64,000 nt of DNA from contig CAVYWA010000023.1 in the NCBI GenBank assembly GCA_963772165.1, positions 186,001 to 250,000 of the forward strand, written 5' to 3'. Positions within the stretch are counted from its first letter, which is position 1. Each line of letters starts with the position of its first letter. The notes under the pieces are model-generated. The model saw only the letters and a list, made by a program, of their open reading frames with translations. It did no database searches and had not been told where the DNA came from. Below, piece by piece: positions 9,010 through 18,478 of this stretch. The DNA comes from JAGVPT01 sp963772165 (GTDB lineage: Bacteria > Bacteroidota > Ignavibacteria > UBA10030 > UBA8401). A program made the position numbers and the translations under genes.

Positions 9010-9909
9010 ATGAAATTTACCGTTCCCCTTCACCGTGATTTCAATTTTTGGTCGACAGTGAACAGCCACGGTTGGTATGCCCTTCCTCCTTTTCACGTGG
9101 ACAAAGCAGGACGGCGAATACGAGCCGTCCTTCCGAACGAAAATGGACGATACGACGTCGTCGCGTTGAGCGAAAGGAAGGGGGAACTTCTCGTCTCCGT
9201 GGAAAACGCTTCGGCGCTGAGGCAGCAAGACATCTCCCGCATCTCGAAACATATTTCATCGATGTTTCGCATGGAAGAATCGTTCGAAGAATTCTATGTT
9301 GAATCAAAAAAGCATCCGCGATATCGATGGGTTTCAAAAAAAGGGGCGGGAAGGTTATTGCGCTGCCCGACCGTCTTCGAAGATGTTGTGAAAATGATAT
9401 GCACGACGAATTGCAGCTGGGCTTTGACGGAAATCATGGTTAACGCTTTGGTAACAAAGCTTGGAGATCGCCTTCACGGCGACGTCTATTCCTTTCCAAC
9501 GCCGGAAGCAATTGCCGCCCGTTCGGAATCATTTCTCCGGAAAGAAATACGTTGCGGATACCGGGCGCCGTACTTCCTTGAGCTATCTAAAAAAATTGCA
9601 AACGGAACGCTTGCCATTGAAGAATGGAGGCTATCGCACGCTCCGACTGAGGAATTATTCAAGCAAGTCAGGTCGGTCAAAGGTGTCGGTCCGTATGCAG
9701 CGGGAAATATTCTAAAACTTCTGGGGAGGTACGATTACCTTGGTCTGGACTCGTGGTGCCGCGGAAAATTCTACGAGCTGTTCAAAGAAGGAAGAAAAGT
9801 AAAAGATTCAACGATCGAAAAATATTATGCACCGTTCGGCAAATGGCGCGGATTGTTTTTATGGATGGATGTAACGAAGGATTGGTATACAAGGAAAATT
9901 CCTTTCTAA
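9010..9909 (+). CDS. HhH-GPD superfamily DNA glycosylase (AlkA/Mag-like, predicted monofunctional)
   Basis: 299 residues. The helix-hairpin-helix VKGVGPYAAG lies at 223-232 and the catalytic Asp247 in YDYLGLDSW. The position occupied by the Schiff-base Lys in OGG1/Nth-type enzymes is Tyr229, which points to a monofunctional base-excision glycosylase rather than a glycosylase/lyase. The N-terminal third has the beta-rich character of AlkA/OGG1 relatives. Its role would be excision of alkylated or otherwise damaged bases. No [4Fe-4S] Cys cluster is seen at the C-terminus. A second, unrelated alkylation glycosylase (tag) lies at 49.9 kb. Confidence 0.8.
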   Translation: MKFTVPLHRDFNFWSTVNSHGWYALPPFHVDKAGRRIRAVLPNENGRYDVVALSERKGELLVSVENASALRQQDISRISKHISSMFRMEESFEEFYVESKKHPRYRWVSKKGAGRLLRCPTVFEDVVKMICTTNCSWALTEIMVNALVTKLGDRLHGDVYSFPTPEAIAARSESFLRKEIRCGYRAPYFLELSKKIANGTLAIEEWRLSHAPTEELFKQVRSVKGVGPYAAGNILKLLGRYDYLGLDSWCRGKFYELFKEGRKVKDSTIEKYYAPFGKWRGLFLWMDVTKDWYTRKIPF

Positions 9910-10272
9910 GATCAGACAAGACAGAATTGTCCCGGAACGAGCACATTGAGTACTATCCAAGCGAAATTGAAGTGATCATTGATTCAGGGAGGGAACTTCT
10001 GGAACAGTGCAGAAGAACAGGTGTAAGTACACGAGGTGCGGCTCGTGTCGATACAATCGAACCGGAGGGCACAGGGTTAACTTCATTGACTTCTTCTTTG
10101 AGAAAAACACCCATGCCGTAATCTTAAGTTATTCATTCATACTTACATTGCGCTGAGTGAATGTTGCCCAACAGGCACAAAACGAGTATCCAAACGGTTT
10201 CAGCATAATGTCGTGTGAATGTCGTGCGCACGTAGTTGGATTGCACTGTAAATATGCATATTCTTATTCTGA
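9910..10272. other. gap without a supported gene
   Basis: About 360 bases between the glycosylase and the broken regulator. Short open stretches exist in two frames (one contains CKYTRCGSC), but neither has a credible start or a family I recognise. The stretch may be the decayed upstream part of the regulator pseudogene or an older insertion. Confidence 0.5.
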
Positions 10273-10360
10273 AAAATTCTTACGACAACTGGGCAACCAA
10301 TAAAGAAACTAAGATCAAAAAAGGGCATGACGCAAGAAGACCTTGCGGTAAAACTTATAC

Positions 10361-10955
10361 TAGGAGTCTGTCCGAGTAATACCTGAAGAATAGTTATTTA
10401 CATTGGTATACAACGGAAGATGGTGTATTATATTTGAAGCACACAATTGACCCACAAACTCAAAGAGCCCGATGAACAAAGTGTATCGTTCGTTTGAACC
10501 CGATAAGCTATTGTTGATGCCGGCCTCGTTGCACGAGTGGCTACCAAAAGACCATATGGTCTATTTCCTGGAAGACGTCTTACAGGCCATTGATTTAAAT
10601 TCGATCATGAGCGTGTATGAAAAATCGGAAAAGGGCTATCCTCCGTATCATCCGAAGATGCTCATCGGGGTTCTCTTCTACGGCTACATGCATGGCGTGC
10701 TCTCCTCACGCAAGCTTGCACAGCATTGTCAGGAGAGCATCCCTTTTCGTGTGATGGCAGCCAACAACACACCTGACCATCGGACGATAAGAGATTTCAG
10801 GAAAGGCCACCTTGTTGCACTTGAGCATATTTTTCTTGAAATCCTGCGTTTGTGCCGTGAAGCCGAACGTGCCGATGCCCAGGATGACCGCACATATTAA
10901 CGTCTCAGCTACGAGCAAAATTACTACAACATCGCGTTACTTGGACAAACTCCTA
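10361..10955 (+). mobile_element. IS1182-type element, internally deleted (595 bp)
   Basis: Terminal inverted repeats TAGGAGTCTGTCCGAGTAA (10361-10379) and TTACTTGGACAAACTCCTA (10937-10955) match at 17 of 19 positions when one is reverse-complemented. Inside is only the first part of an IS1182-family transposase (10472-10900). Full elements of this family are around 1.5-1.9 kb, so roughly two thirds of the transposase region is missing while both ends remain. It splits the XRE-DUF4870 gene within its HTH. No clear target duplication is visible. Confidence 0.82.
10472..10900 (+). pseudogene. IS1182 family transposase, N-terminal fragment
   Basis: 142 residues beginning MNKVYRSFEPDKLLLMPASL, with PPYHPKMLIGVLFYGYMHG, SSRKLAQHC and DHRTIRDFRKGHL, which are the DUF772 N-terminal signature of IS1182 transposases. 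The match ends at LRLCREAE. The last residues are off-family and the DDE catalytic domain is absent, so the product cannot be an active transposase. The element would be mobile only if a full-length relative elsewhere acted in trans. Confidence 0.85.
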
Positions 10956-11363
10956 ATGCCCGGATTATACAGCGCATTGAAAACGGCGAAGTTCATCTCA
11001 GGGCGTACTCCCTCTACGTCATAGATGCAGCATTAGAGGTGGATTTTGAGGAATTGGCGAACTGTGACAAGGAGGCTTCTGAAGACACCAATCCGGATTA
11101 CAACAGCATCTAGCTGGCATTGCTGCATTTAAGTGGTTTATTCCTTCTGCTTTTCTCGCCCGTTACCATATGGCTTTGGAAAAAAGACCAAATCAAAAAT
11201 ATAAGAGAACATAGGATTGATATCATGAATCTTCAATTGACTATTTTGATCATTATAATTCCATCGGCAATTTTTTCCATCTTACTTATACCGATTCTTA
11301 TAGTAATTTTTCTGGGAATATTTAGACTGTATCTACCTTGCTTTATATCATAAAAACATTTAT

Positions 11364-11386
11364 ATTGTCTAACAATGTTAGATAAT
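11364..11386. promoter_or_regulatory. palindromic operator upstream of tetR
   Basis: Inverted repeat ATTGTCTAAC-AAT-GTTAGATAAT with 9 of 10 complementary arm positions, ending 14 bases before the ATG of the TetR gene. Size, symmetry and place fit a TetR-family operator for autoregulation and control of the downstream efflux genes. An AT-rich TATAAC box at 11386-11391 may be the -10 element it would occlude. The regulatory role is inferred from position only. Confidence 0.6.
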
Positions 11387-11400
11387 ATAACAATGATGTT

Positions 11401-12015
11401 ATGAGTCATATTGAAAGAAGATTGAAAGATAAAGAGGAGATGAAACAGAGCATTCTTGACGCCGCAAGAATAATTGCTGGCAAAGAAGGCTGGCAAGCAG
11501 TTACCATCAGAAAAATTGCCGATGAAATTGAATATACTCCTCCGATTGTATACGAATATTTTGAAAACAAGGAAGCTCTCTTCAAAGAACTGATTTATTT
11601 AGGTTTTCGTATGATGCACAAGGATATCGAGAAAGCGAAACAAAGTGAAAGTGATCCAAAAAAATTGTTGTTCAACATAGGGCTTATTTGTTGGGATTTT
11701 GCTTTCAACAATACAGATTTGTTTCAACTAATGTTCAGCTTGGAACGACCAACTCCAAGCGAGGAGATGGTCTATTTTTTTTGTCTTACGGAAAGTATTT
11801 TCATGGAATTGTCAAAAAACAATAAAGTTTTTTCGCAAGACCTACTTTTGAGTTGGATCTGTCTAAACCATGGAGCGATATCAGTGCTGATGCAATTGCC
11901 GCCACTCCCCCCCATTTCATTAAAAAAGATCCGAGAGAACGGTATATCAGTATTATTCAGAGATTTATTTCCAGTATATGAAACCTTTTTTTTGACCAAA
12001 CGTTTAACTAAGTAA
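11401..12015 (+). CDS. TetR/AcrR family transcriptional regulator
   Basis: 204 residues. The N-terminal HTH is clear: AARIIAGKEGWQAVTIRKIA and YTPPIVYEYFENKEALFKEL (about residues 19-68). A helical ligand-binding domain of the usual length follows. It lies 32 bases upstream of a TolC-MFP-RND operon on the same strand, behind a palindrome at 11364-11386, so it most likely represses that operon and itself. A/T-rich codon use resembles the efflux genes, not the flanking housekeeping genes, suggesting the four genes arrived together. Confidence 0.9.
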   Translation: MSHIERRLKDKEEMKQSILDAARIIAGKEGWQAVTIRKIADEIEYTPPIVYEYFENKEALFKELIYLGFRMMHKDIEKAKQSESDPKKLLFNIGLICWDFAFNNTDLFQLMFSLERPTPSEEMVYFFCLTESIFMELSKNNKVFSQDLLLSWICLNHGAISVLMQLPPLPPISLKKIRENGISVLFRDLFPVYETFFLTKRLTK

Positions 12016-12047
12016 GATATTATAACAACAATATAATTGACAACCTT

Positions 12048-13403
12048 ATGGATAAAAGAAAAATAACGACAATACTCATGTTCTTTGCTTTATCGCTACC
12101 GCTTACGGCTCAAACGCTCTCGCTAAAACAATGCATCGAATATGCAAAACAAAATAACAGCAATATTAAAATAGCTTCCCTCAATTCCGAGGTTAGTGGA
12201 AAACTCATTAATGAGCAAATCGGCAATGCTCTTCCCCAGATTGACATTGACGGATCGTTAACCAATAATTTCATAGTAACCACATCATTATTACCGGCTG
12301 AATTTATCGGGGGAGAACCGGGCACTTTTATACCGGTGAAAATGGGAACGAAATACAGTGCTACCGGTACTATACAGCTGACACAAAAGATTTTTGATCC
12401 TTCGGTTTGGATAGGATTAAAAGCGGCAAAATTAAATGCGGATATGTCCCGGCAAAACAGTGAACAAACCGATGAGCAAACTTTTTACAATGTCAGTTCT
12501 GCTTACTATAGAGCTATGGTAATTCAGAAACAGGTTGATAATCTCCATGCAATACTCGCGGCTTCAGAACAATCTCTTAAATCTACAGAGCTGAGATATA
12601 AAAACGGGATGGCGAGAAAAATAGACGTGGACAAAATAAGAGTGAGTTACAATAACACAAAATCACAGGTTGAGGAGACAGAACTCAACAGTAAACAAGC
12701 GTTGAATAATCTGAAGTATTCAATGGGAGTCTCCATTGATAGCACTATAGTAATTTCAGATTCTTTTGCTGAGAATATTGCGGAGATATACGGTGGATCT
12801 GAAGAAATTAGCAATAACTATTTTGAAAACCGGACAGATTATCAAATGCGAAAAACCACTGTAGCGTTGTATGAAGCTGATAAGCTGAATAATATTGCTG
12901 CGTATCTACCGACGATCTCATTTTTCGCAAATTATGGTTATCAAGCAATGCGTTCTGAGTTTGATGTCTTCAATTCGGGCAAGGAATGGTATACAAGCTC
13001 GGCAGTAGGATTGAATCTCAAGATTCCGATTTTCTCGGGTTTCGAACGATTGGCGAAGGTAGAACAGTCGCAGCTCAACATCGAAATTGCGCAAGAGAAT
13101 CTAAGATTGTCGGAACAATCGATAAAGGTGGAATTCTCTAATTACACCATTCAATATCGGACAGCATTGGATAATATTCAAAATGAAAAAGAAAACTTAG
13201 CATTAGCAGAAAGCGTTTATAAAGCCACGCAATTGGAATTTGCCCAGGGTACCGGGTCTTCGCTGGATTTGGTCCAGGCGGAAAGTTCCTTAAGAGAAAC
13301 TCAGAATAATTACTATAACAAACTGCTGACTCTTTATGTAGCAAAACTAGACAAGGAAAAAGCCGAAGGTACTTTAATCAATTATATAAACAACCTAAAG
13401 TGA
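12048..13403 (+). CDS. TolC family outer membrane efflux protein
   Basis: 451 residues with a signal peptide (ILMFFALSLPLTAQT) followed by LSLKQCIEYAKQNNSNIKIA, the standard OEP N-terminus. Two OEP repeats with long coiled-coil helices are evident, for example TELRYKNGMARKIDVDKIRV in the first and FAQGTGSSLDLVQAESSLRE in the second. It forms the outer-membrane channel of the tripartite pump encoded by this operon. Its stop TGA overlaps the next start (TGATG), indicating translational coupling. Confidence 0.92.
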   Translation: MDKRKITTILMFFALSLPLTAQTLSLKQCIEYAKQNNSNIKIASLNSEVSGKLINEQIGNALPQIDIDGSLTNNFIVTTSLLPAEFIGGEPGTFIPVKMGTKYSATGTIQLTQKIFDPSVWIGLKAAKLNADMSRQNSEQTDEQTFYNVSSAYYRAMVIQKQVDNLHAILAASEQSLKSTELRYKNGMARKIDVDKIRVSYNNTKSQVEETELNSKQALNNLKYSMGVSIDSTIVISDSFAENIAEIYGGSEEISNNYFENRTDYQMRKTTVALYEADKLNNIAAYLPTISFFANYGYQAMRSEFDVFNSGKEWYTSSAVGLNLKIPIFSGFERLAKVEQSQLNIEIAQENLRLSEQSIKVEFSNYTIQYRTALDNIQNEKENLALAESVYKATQLEFAQGTGSSLDLVQAESSLRETQNNYYNKLLTLYVAKLDKEKAEGTLINYINNLK

Positions 13404-14464
13404 TGAGTGTGAAAAAAATAATAATTTGGGTAGTCGTTGCGATCGTCGTTATCCTGGCGGCGTTCAGATTGATAGGCAACCGCAACCGTATCGTTTCTCA
13501 GACTGATAATCTTACATCGGATTTTGTTACCGTAAGCATCGCCAGCGTGGAAAAGAAAGCTTCTTATTTCGCGCTTAACTTTACAGGAACGTTATATCCC
13601 TACAGGGAACTTGACATACCTGCGGAAACTCCCGGAAAAATAACTTCTCTCAATTACGAACTCGGGCAGTATTTCCCCAAAGGTGGAGTTATAGCGACAA
13701 TCGATAACGAAATAAAAAAGCTTACTTACGAGTCGGCAATGATCGATGCAGAAAGATTACAGAAAGATTTTGAACGCGAAGGAAATTTATATAAAGGTGA
13801 TGCTTCTTCTGAACAGGAATATGAACTCGCCCGTACGTCATACGAAACTGCTAAAAATAAATTTGAGGAGGCAGAAAAGCAGTTATCCTACACAAAAATA
13901 ACCGCGCCCATAGCAGGAACAATTACAAAAAAAATTGTTGAAGAAGGAAAATACGTTAAGGAAGGCGACCCGATTGCGTCCATAGTGGATGTATCGAAGC
14001 TAAAAGTAAAAGTAAATGTTTCCGAATCGAATGTTTATTATTTACATGCCGGCGACAAAGCAACGATTACAACGGATATCTATCCCGGCATAACATTTAA
14101 TGGAAAAATCAGTTTTGTCAGTCCACGCGGCGATGAGACTCATAATTATCCGGTTGAAGTTGAGATTGCGAACAGCACAAAAAATCCTTTGAAAGCCGGA
14201 ACATTTGTAAATGTTGAAGTAAGAATCGACTCAAGGAATGCGACGTTATATATTCCCCGCCAAGCTTTGCAGGAAAGCATCAAAGACGCAAAAGTATATG
14301 TTGCCTCTAACGGAAAAGCACTATTAAGAAATATTGTGATCGGGCGAGAAGGCAACGAATCTCTCGAAGTAATATCCGGGCTTACCGAACACGATAAAGT
14401 GATTGTAAGCGGACAAGTCAACTTAACGGATAACAGATCCATCAAAATCATCGAAAATAAGTAA
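13403..14464 (+). CDS. RND efflux periplasmic adaptor (membrane fusion protein)
   Basis: 353 residues from the ATG at 13403, which overlaps the TolC stop by one base; a GTG one codon earlier is the alternative. An N-terminal membrane anchor (IIIWVVVAIVVILAAF) is followed by the lipoyl half-motif GTLYPYRELDIPAETPGKI, a short coiled-coil hairpin (about residues 110-150), the second lipoyl half (TKITAPIAGTITKKIVEEG) and beta-barrel/membrane-proximal domains. It bridges the inner-membrane RND pump to the TolC-like channel. Confidence 0.92.
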   Translation: MSVKKIIIWVVVAIVVILAAFRLIGNRNRIVSQTDNLTSDFVTVSIASVEKKASYFALNFTGTLYPYRELDIPAETPGKITSLNYELGQYFPKGGVIATIDNEIKKLTYESAMIDAERLQKDFEREGNLYKGDASSEQEYELARTSYETAKNKFEEAEKQLSYTKITAPIAGTITKKIVEEGKYVKEGDPIASIVDVSKLKVKVNVSESNVYYLHAGDKATITTDIYPGITFNGKISFVSPRGDETHNYPVEVEIANSTKNPLKAGTFVNVEVRIDSRNATLYIPRQALQESIKDAKVYVASNGKALLRNIVIGREGNESLEVISGLTEHDKVIVSGQVNLTDNRSIKIIENK

Positions 14465-14474
14465 AACACTCATC

Positions 14475-17400
14475 ATGACAATAACCGAATTAGCAATAAA
14501 AAGATCGACGCTGGTTGTAATAGTTTTTACCGCGCTTATTTTACTTGGAATATTTTGTTATAGAATGCTCAACTACGAGCTTATCCCCAAAATAGATGTG
14601 CCGATTGTGATGGTTACGACCAGTTATCCCGGCGCTTCGGCAGATGAAGTCGAATCATCCGTGACGAAAAAATTAGAAGACGCGCTTTCGGCTCTTGAAA
14701 ACGTAAAAAGCATGAGTTCGTCTTCACAGGAAGGAAATTCGAGTATTACAATGGAATTGGTTGCGAATGCCAATACCGACATTACGCTTCAAGATGCGCA
14801 GAGAAAGGTGAATGCCGTTCTGTATCAATTACCGACAGGCGCAAAAGCACCATCGTTACTTAAATTTTCCAGCGCAGATATACCAGTTTTAAAACTTGGT
14901 GTATATGCAAAAATGGCATCAACAAAATTATACCAAATCACAAAAGATCAAATAAAGCCGCAGTTATCAAAAATAAACGGAGTGGCCCAAGTTACGCTTC
15001 TTGGCGGCGATAAACGCGAAATAAAAATAAATGTGGATAGAAATAAGCTCTTTGCATATAAATATTCGATCAGCGATGTCTATAATGCAGTGAGTAATTC
15101 CAATATGCAATTTGCGACGGGTAAAATAGAAGGAATAACCAGCCAGTATACCATTCGTTTATCCGGAAAGATAACTTCATTGGACCAACTAAGAAATATT
15201 ATCATCTCAAAAAAATCAGATGGCAGTATCATTAGATTGGCAGATGTTTCAGAAATTGTTGACGGCATTGCCGAGTATGATAATCTTAATAAAATAAACG
15301 GCAAGAGTTCAATCGGCATACAAATACAAAAACAATCCGATGCAAATTCCGTTAAAGTGTGTGAACTTGTTAAGGAGGAAATGGCAAAGATCGAAACGCA
15401 ATACATTTCATCGGAACTAAAGTTTGAGATCGCTTCGGATAATTCCATTTTTACACTGGCGTCCGCAAATGCGGTGATAGAAGATTTAGGATTGGCAATA
15501 ATACTTGTTGCAGTAGTAATGTTTTTATTCCTTCACAGCGTCAGAAATTCTTTTATCGTTCTTGTCTCAATTCCTACTTCCCTCTTATCGGTTTTTACCG
15601 CGATGTATATCTTCAACTTTTCACTCAATCTCATGACGTTGATGGCCCTTTCACTTGTTATAGGTATTCTGGTTGACGACTCGATTGTGGTGCTTGAAAA
15701 TATATACCGGCATTTATCTATGGGAAAAGAAAGAAGTAAAGCCGCCCTCGATGGCAGAAATGAAATCGGATTTACCGCCGTTGCAATTACGATGGTGGAT
15801 GTTGTGGTCTTTGTGCCGATGGCTCTTATTTCCGGTATGATCGGTAGCATGCTTAGAGAATTTTCGCTTGTGGTTGTCTTCTCTACCTTGATGAGTCTTT
15901 TTGTTTCCTTCACTGTTACGCCGCTGCTGGCTTCACGTTTCAGCAAAATAGAGAAACGGACCAGAAACACATTGATGGGAAAAATCGCACTTGGCTTCGA
16001 AGATATATATAATAAACTTGTCGCTTTCTATGAAAAGGTTTTGAGGTTGGGGCTGGGTCATCGAAAAACAGTATTTGCTGCGGCAGCCGTGTTGTTCATT
16101 CTGTCATTTTCATTAATCGGCTTTAGTTTTATTGGTACGGAGTTTATGCCGAATAGCGACCGTGGAGAGTTTACCATTCAACTTGAGGGGGAACCACAAA
16201 ACACACTTCATCAGTCGAACATGCTTGCCGAAAAAGTGGAAAGATTACTCTTTTCAAAACCGGATGTTGTAAAAGTATTTTCAAATATCGGCTATTCAAG
16301 TTCGAGTATGATGAGTGGAAGCAGTGAACAACACAAATCGGAATTAACGGTTACAATCGTTGATAAAAAAGAAAGGAAGCAAACTGTCGAGCAATATGCC
16401 GCCAATATAAAAAAAGAAATACTTGCAACCATACCCGGATTAAAAGTCACGGCAGCAGCCGCCAGCATGATGGGTACGAGCGAAGCGCCAATCCAAATAC
16501 TTCTCCGCGGACCCGATATGAATGAAATTTACAAGGTGGCAGACCAGGTAATGTATTTGATCAAGGATGTACAGGGCATTAACGACATCCGGCTTTCAGT
16601 TGATAAAAGCAAACCGGAAATGCATGTATCATTAGACCGCGATAAAATGTCGATGCTCGGTCTCTCCGTTGCCGTTGTCGGTAATACGCTTCAACTTGCA
16701 TTTGCCGGCAATACGGATTTGCAATACTCCGAACTTGGAACAGATTACGATATTGATGTTAAGCTGGATCAGTTCGACCGTAAGAAAATTGACGATATCG
16801 GTTCGATAACATTTACTAACTTTAAGGGCGAGATTGTTGAACTAAAACAGTTCGCAAATATTTACCAATCACTTGGTCCGAATAAACTTGAACGCTACAA
16901 CAGAATTTCTTCGCTAACGGTTAACGCCGAGGTTTTTGGAAGACCGGTTGGAACGGTTGGTGATGACATTCAAAAAATCATTGCTCAAAATATTCATTCG
17001 AATACGGTTACAATCGATTACAAAGGCCAGCTTGAACGACAGGCAGAAGCATTTGGAAGTCTTTTCTTTGCGTTAGCAGCGGCTATTTTGCTTGTATATT
17101 TTGTTATGGTTGCATTGTATAATTCCTATTTATATCCGTTTGTAGTATTATTTTCGCTGCCGGTTGCGGTAATAGGCGCATTGCTAACGCTTGCACTTAC
17201 AGGGCAAAGCATTTCCGTGTTCGTTTTAATCGGGATGATAATGCTTATGGGTTTGGTTGCCAAAAATGCAATTCTTCTTGTCGACTTCACGAACAAACTG
17301 AAGGAGGAACAAGCAAGTGTTTTGGAAGCACTTGTTGAAGCAGGCAAAGAAAGATTACGCCCGATTCTTATGACAACAGTCGCGATGGTATTTGGAATGT

Positions 17401-17606
17401 TGCCGTTGGCAATCTCTACCGGCCCTTCGTCGGAAATTAAAAACGGTCTGGCATGGGTAATCATTGGCGGTTTGACAAGTTCTCTCCTGTTAACACTTAT
17501 TCTTGTGCCTTCTGTTTATTTGAGCATGGAAAACATAAAGGTAAAATTGAATCATAGATTTTTGAAAAAGGAAATAAATGCAGAACCATTACTGAACAGT
17601 AAATGA
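14475..17606 (+). CDS. RND family (AcrB/HAE1-type) efflux transporter permease
   Basis: 1043 residues, normal for the family, with twelve predicted membrane helices and two large periplasmic loops. The N-terminus (TELAIKRSTLVVIVFTALIL) and YPGASADEVESSVTKKLEDA are typical. TM4 carries the proton-relay Asp pair in GILVDDSIVVLENIYRHL. The related TM10 segment reads GLVAKNAILLVDF. It is the inner-membrane proton antiporter of a tripartite pump. HAE1-type transporters usually export amphiphilic drugs or dyes; the substrate cannot be told. It ends the operon. Confidence 0.93.
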   Translation: MTITELAIKRSTLVVIVFTALILLGIFCYRMLNYELIPKIDVPIVMVTTSYPGASADEVESSVTKKLEDALSALENVKSMSSSSQEGNSSITMELVANANTDITLQDAQRKVNAVLYQLPTGAKAPSLLKFSSADIPVLKLGVYAKMASTKLYQITKDQIKPQLSKINGVAQVTLLGGDKREIKINVDRNKLFAYKYSISDVYNAVSNSNMQFATGKIEGITSQYTIRLSGKITSLDQLRNIIISKKSDGSIIRLADVSEIVDGIAEYDNLNKINGKSSIGIQIQKQSDANSVKVCELVKEEMAKIETQYISSELKFEIASDNSIFTLASANAVIEDLGLAIILVAVVMFLFLHSVRNSFIVLVSIPTSLLSVFTAMYIFNFSLNLMTLMALSLVIGILVDDSIVVLENIYRHLSMGKERSKAALDGRNEIGFTAVAITMVDVVVFVPMALISGMIGSMLREFSLVVVFSTLMSLFVSFTVTPLLASRFSKIEKRTRNTLMGKIALGFEDIYNKLVAFYEKVLRLGLGHRKTVFAAAAVLFILSFSLIGFSFIGTEFMPNSDRGEFTIQLEGEPQNTLHQSNMLAEKVERLLFSKPDVVKVFSNIGYSSSSMMSGSSEQHKSELTVTIVDKKERKQTVEQYAANIKKEILATIPGLKVTAAAASMMGTSEAPIQILLRGPDMNEIYKVADQVMYLIKDVQGINDIRLSVDKSKPEMHVSLDRDKMSMLGLSVAVVGNTLQLAFAGNTDLQYSELGTDYDIDVKLDQFDRKKIDDIGSITFTNFKGEIVELKQFANIYQSLGPNKLERYNRISSLTVNAEVFGRPVGTVGDDIQKIIAQNIHSNTVTIDYKGQLERQAEAFGSLFFALAAAILLVYFVMVALYNSYLYPFVVLFSLPVAVIGALLTLALTGQSISVFVLIGMIMLMGLVAKNAILLVDFTNKLKEEQASVLEALVEAGKERLRPILMTTVAMVFGMLPLAISTGPSSEIKNGLAWVIIGGLTSSLLLTLILVPSVYLSMENIKVKLNHRFLKKEINAEPLLNSK

Positions 17607-17999
17607 TGGTTTGTAAGTAATTCTCACCTAAAAGAAGTAATAACGATAAAAAGATAATCTTGTGAATTAATGTTAGAGTAAAATTCTCCAAATATCTGTA
17701 ATATCAAACGGAGCGTAATAAGATGAATACAATGTCATCTGTACGTCATAAGGGATTACGACAAAACCATTTCTCTATTGAACAAAAATTGGCCTCTAGT
17801 TTCTGATCTAATCAATTCCAAAAGTGAATTTATCGTGCCAGTTGATAATGAGAATTTGGCATGATGTATTGGAATTGGGCATTATGAAAAGGAGGATTGT
17901 TTCGTTCATTAGCAGTTGATTTGAAATATTCGTAATAAAGGTATTGGAACCCAACCTCTATAAAGACGGTTAGCTTATTGTTGTCAATACGATTTTTCA
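17607..17999. other. gap without a supported gene
   Basis: AT-rich stretch after the efflux operon. Only very short ORFs occur and none has a recognisable product. It separates the operon from the decayed T9SS-domain remnant and has the look of an accumulating scar. Confidence 0.5.
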
Positions 18000-18195
18000 C
18001 AAGGACGCGAGAAGGATTACCGATTACCTTTTATGATATTCTCGGTCGGAAAGTGGAACAATTATTGATGCGGGAGAAGAAGCCGGGATCCACAATGTCG
18101 TTCTATCGAAAAGTAACCTTGCGAGTGGCATCTACTTTTATGAAGTGCGAATAGGTGAAATTTCGGAAAGAAAGGAATTGCTCCTACTGAAATAA
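18000..18195 (+). pseudogene. remnant of a T9SS-secreted protein (C-terminal sorting domain)
   Basis: Conceptual translation gives ITFYDILGRKVEQ in one frame and then, after a shift near 18062, EAGIHNVVLSKSNLASGIYF and RKELLLLK followed by TAA at 18193-18195. This is the type A T9SS C-terminal domain (YD-x-LGR...LASGIYFY...K-LLLK). The rest of the cargo protein is gone and the domain is split between frames. It shows that the lineage has, or had, type IX secretion. Confidence 0.7.
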
Positions 18196-18478
18196 TCTCA
18201 GATAAAGTCGGGTGAAGTTATGATAGTTAAGAAATACAGGCTGTCGATTGTCAAGCGTCTATGAGATTCGGGACACGCTTTATCCTTCTCAATCGAATGC
18301 CACGCATTGAACCCGACCCCCTGCATCGGCCTCATTCTCATTTTTGGCAACGCCCCTTATTCTTTCCCATTTCTGACCACACCTCCATTCAATACAATCA
18401 TTATTTTCCCATCGAATGTATGGCACATTAGTTGGATTAGTTAATGCCCAGAGCATTACTATCTTACGGTGCATACTT

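Larger units (their letters stand above)
10273..11353 (+). pseudogene. XRE-type HTH regulator with C-terminal DUF4870 membrane domain, disrupted
   Basis: Two separated pieces belong to one gene. The left piece (10273-10360) reads PIKKLRSKKGMTQEDLAVKL, helices 1-2 of an XRE domain. The right piece (about 10956-11353) reads RIIQRIENGEVHLRAYSLYV, the rest of the same domain, then LEVDFEELANCD, a linker, and LALLHLSGLFLLLFSPVTIW with WLWKKDQIKNIREH, a DUF4870 membrane domain. Between them sits an insertion element with matching termini (10361-10955). Further damage: no start codon in frame on the left, and TAG at 11111-11113 exactly where homologues have a Trp before LALLHL. Intact forms are common in Bacteroidota. 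Confidence 0.8.

Noticed and set aside
9753..10121. ORF of 122 codons running out of the glycosylase gene
   Set aside because: The first half overlaps the glycosylase in another frame; the rest has no recognisable protein signature.
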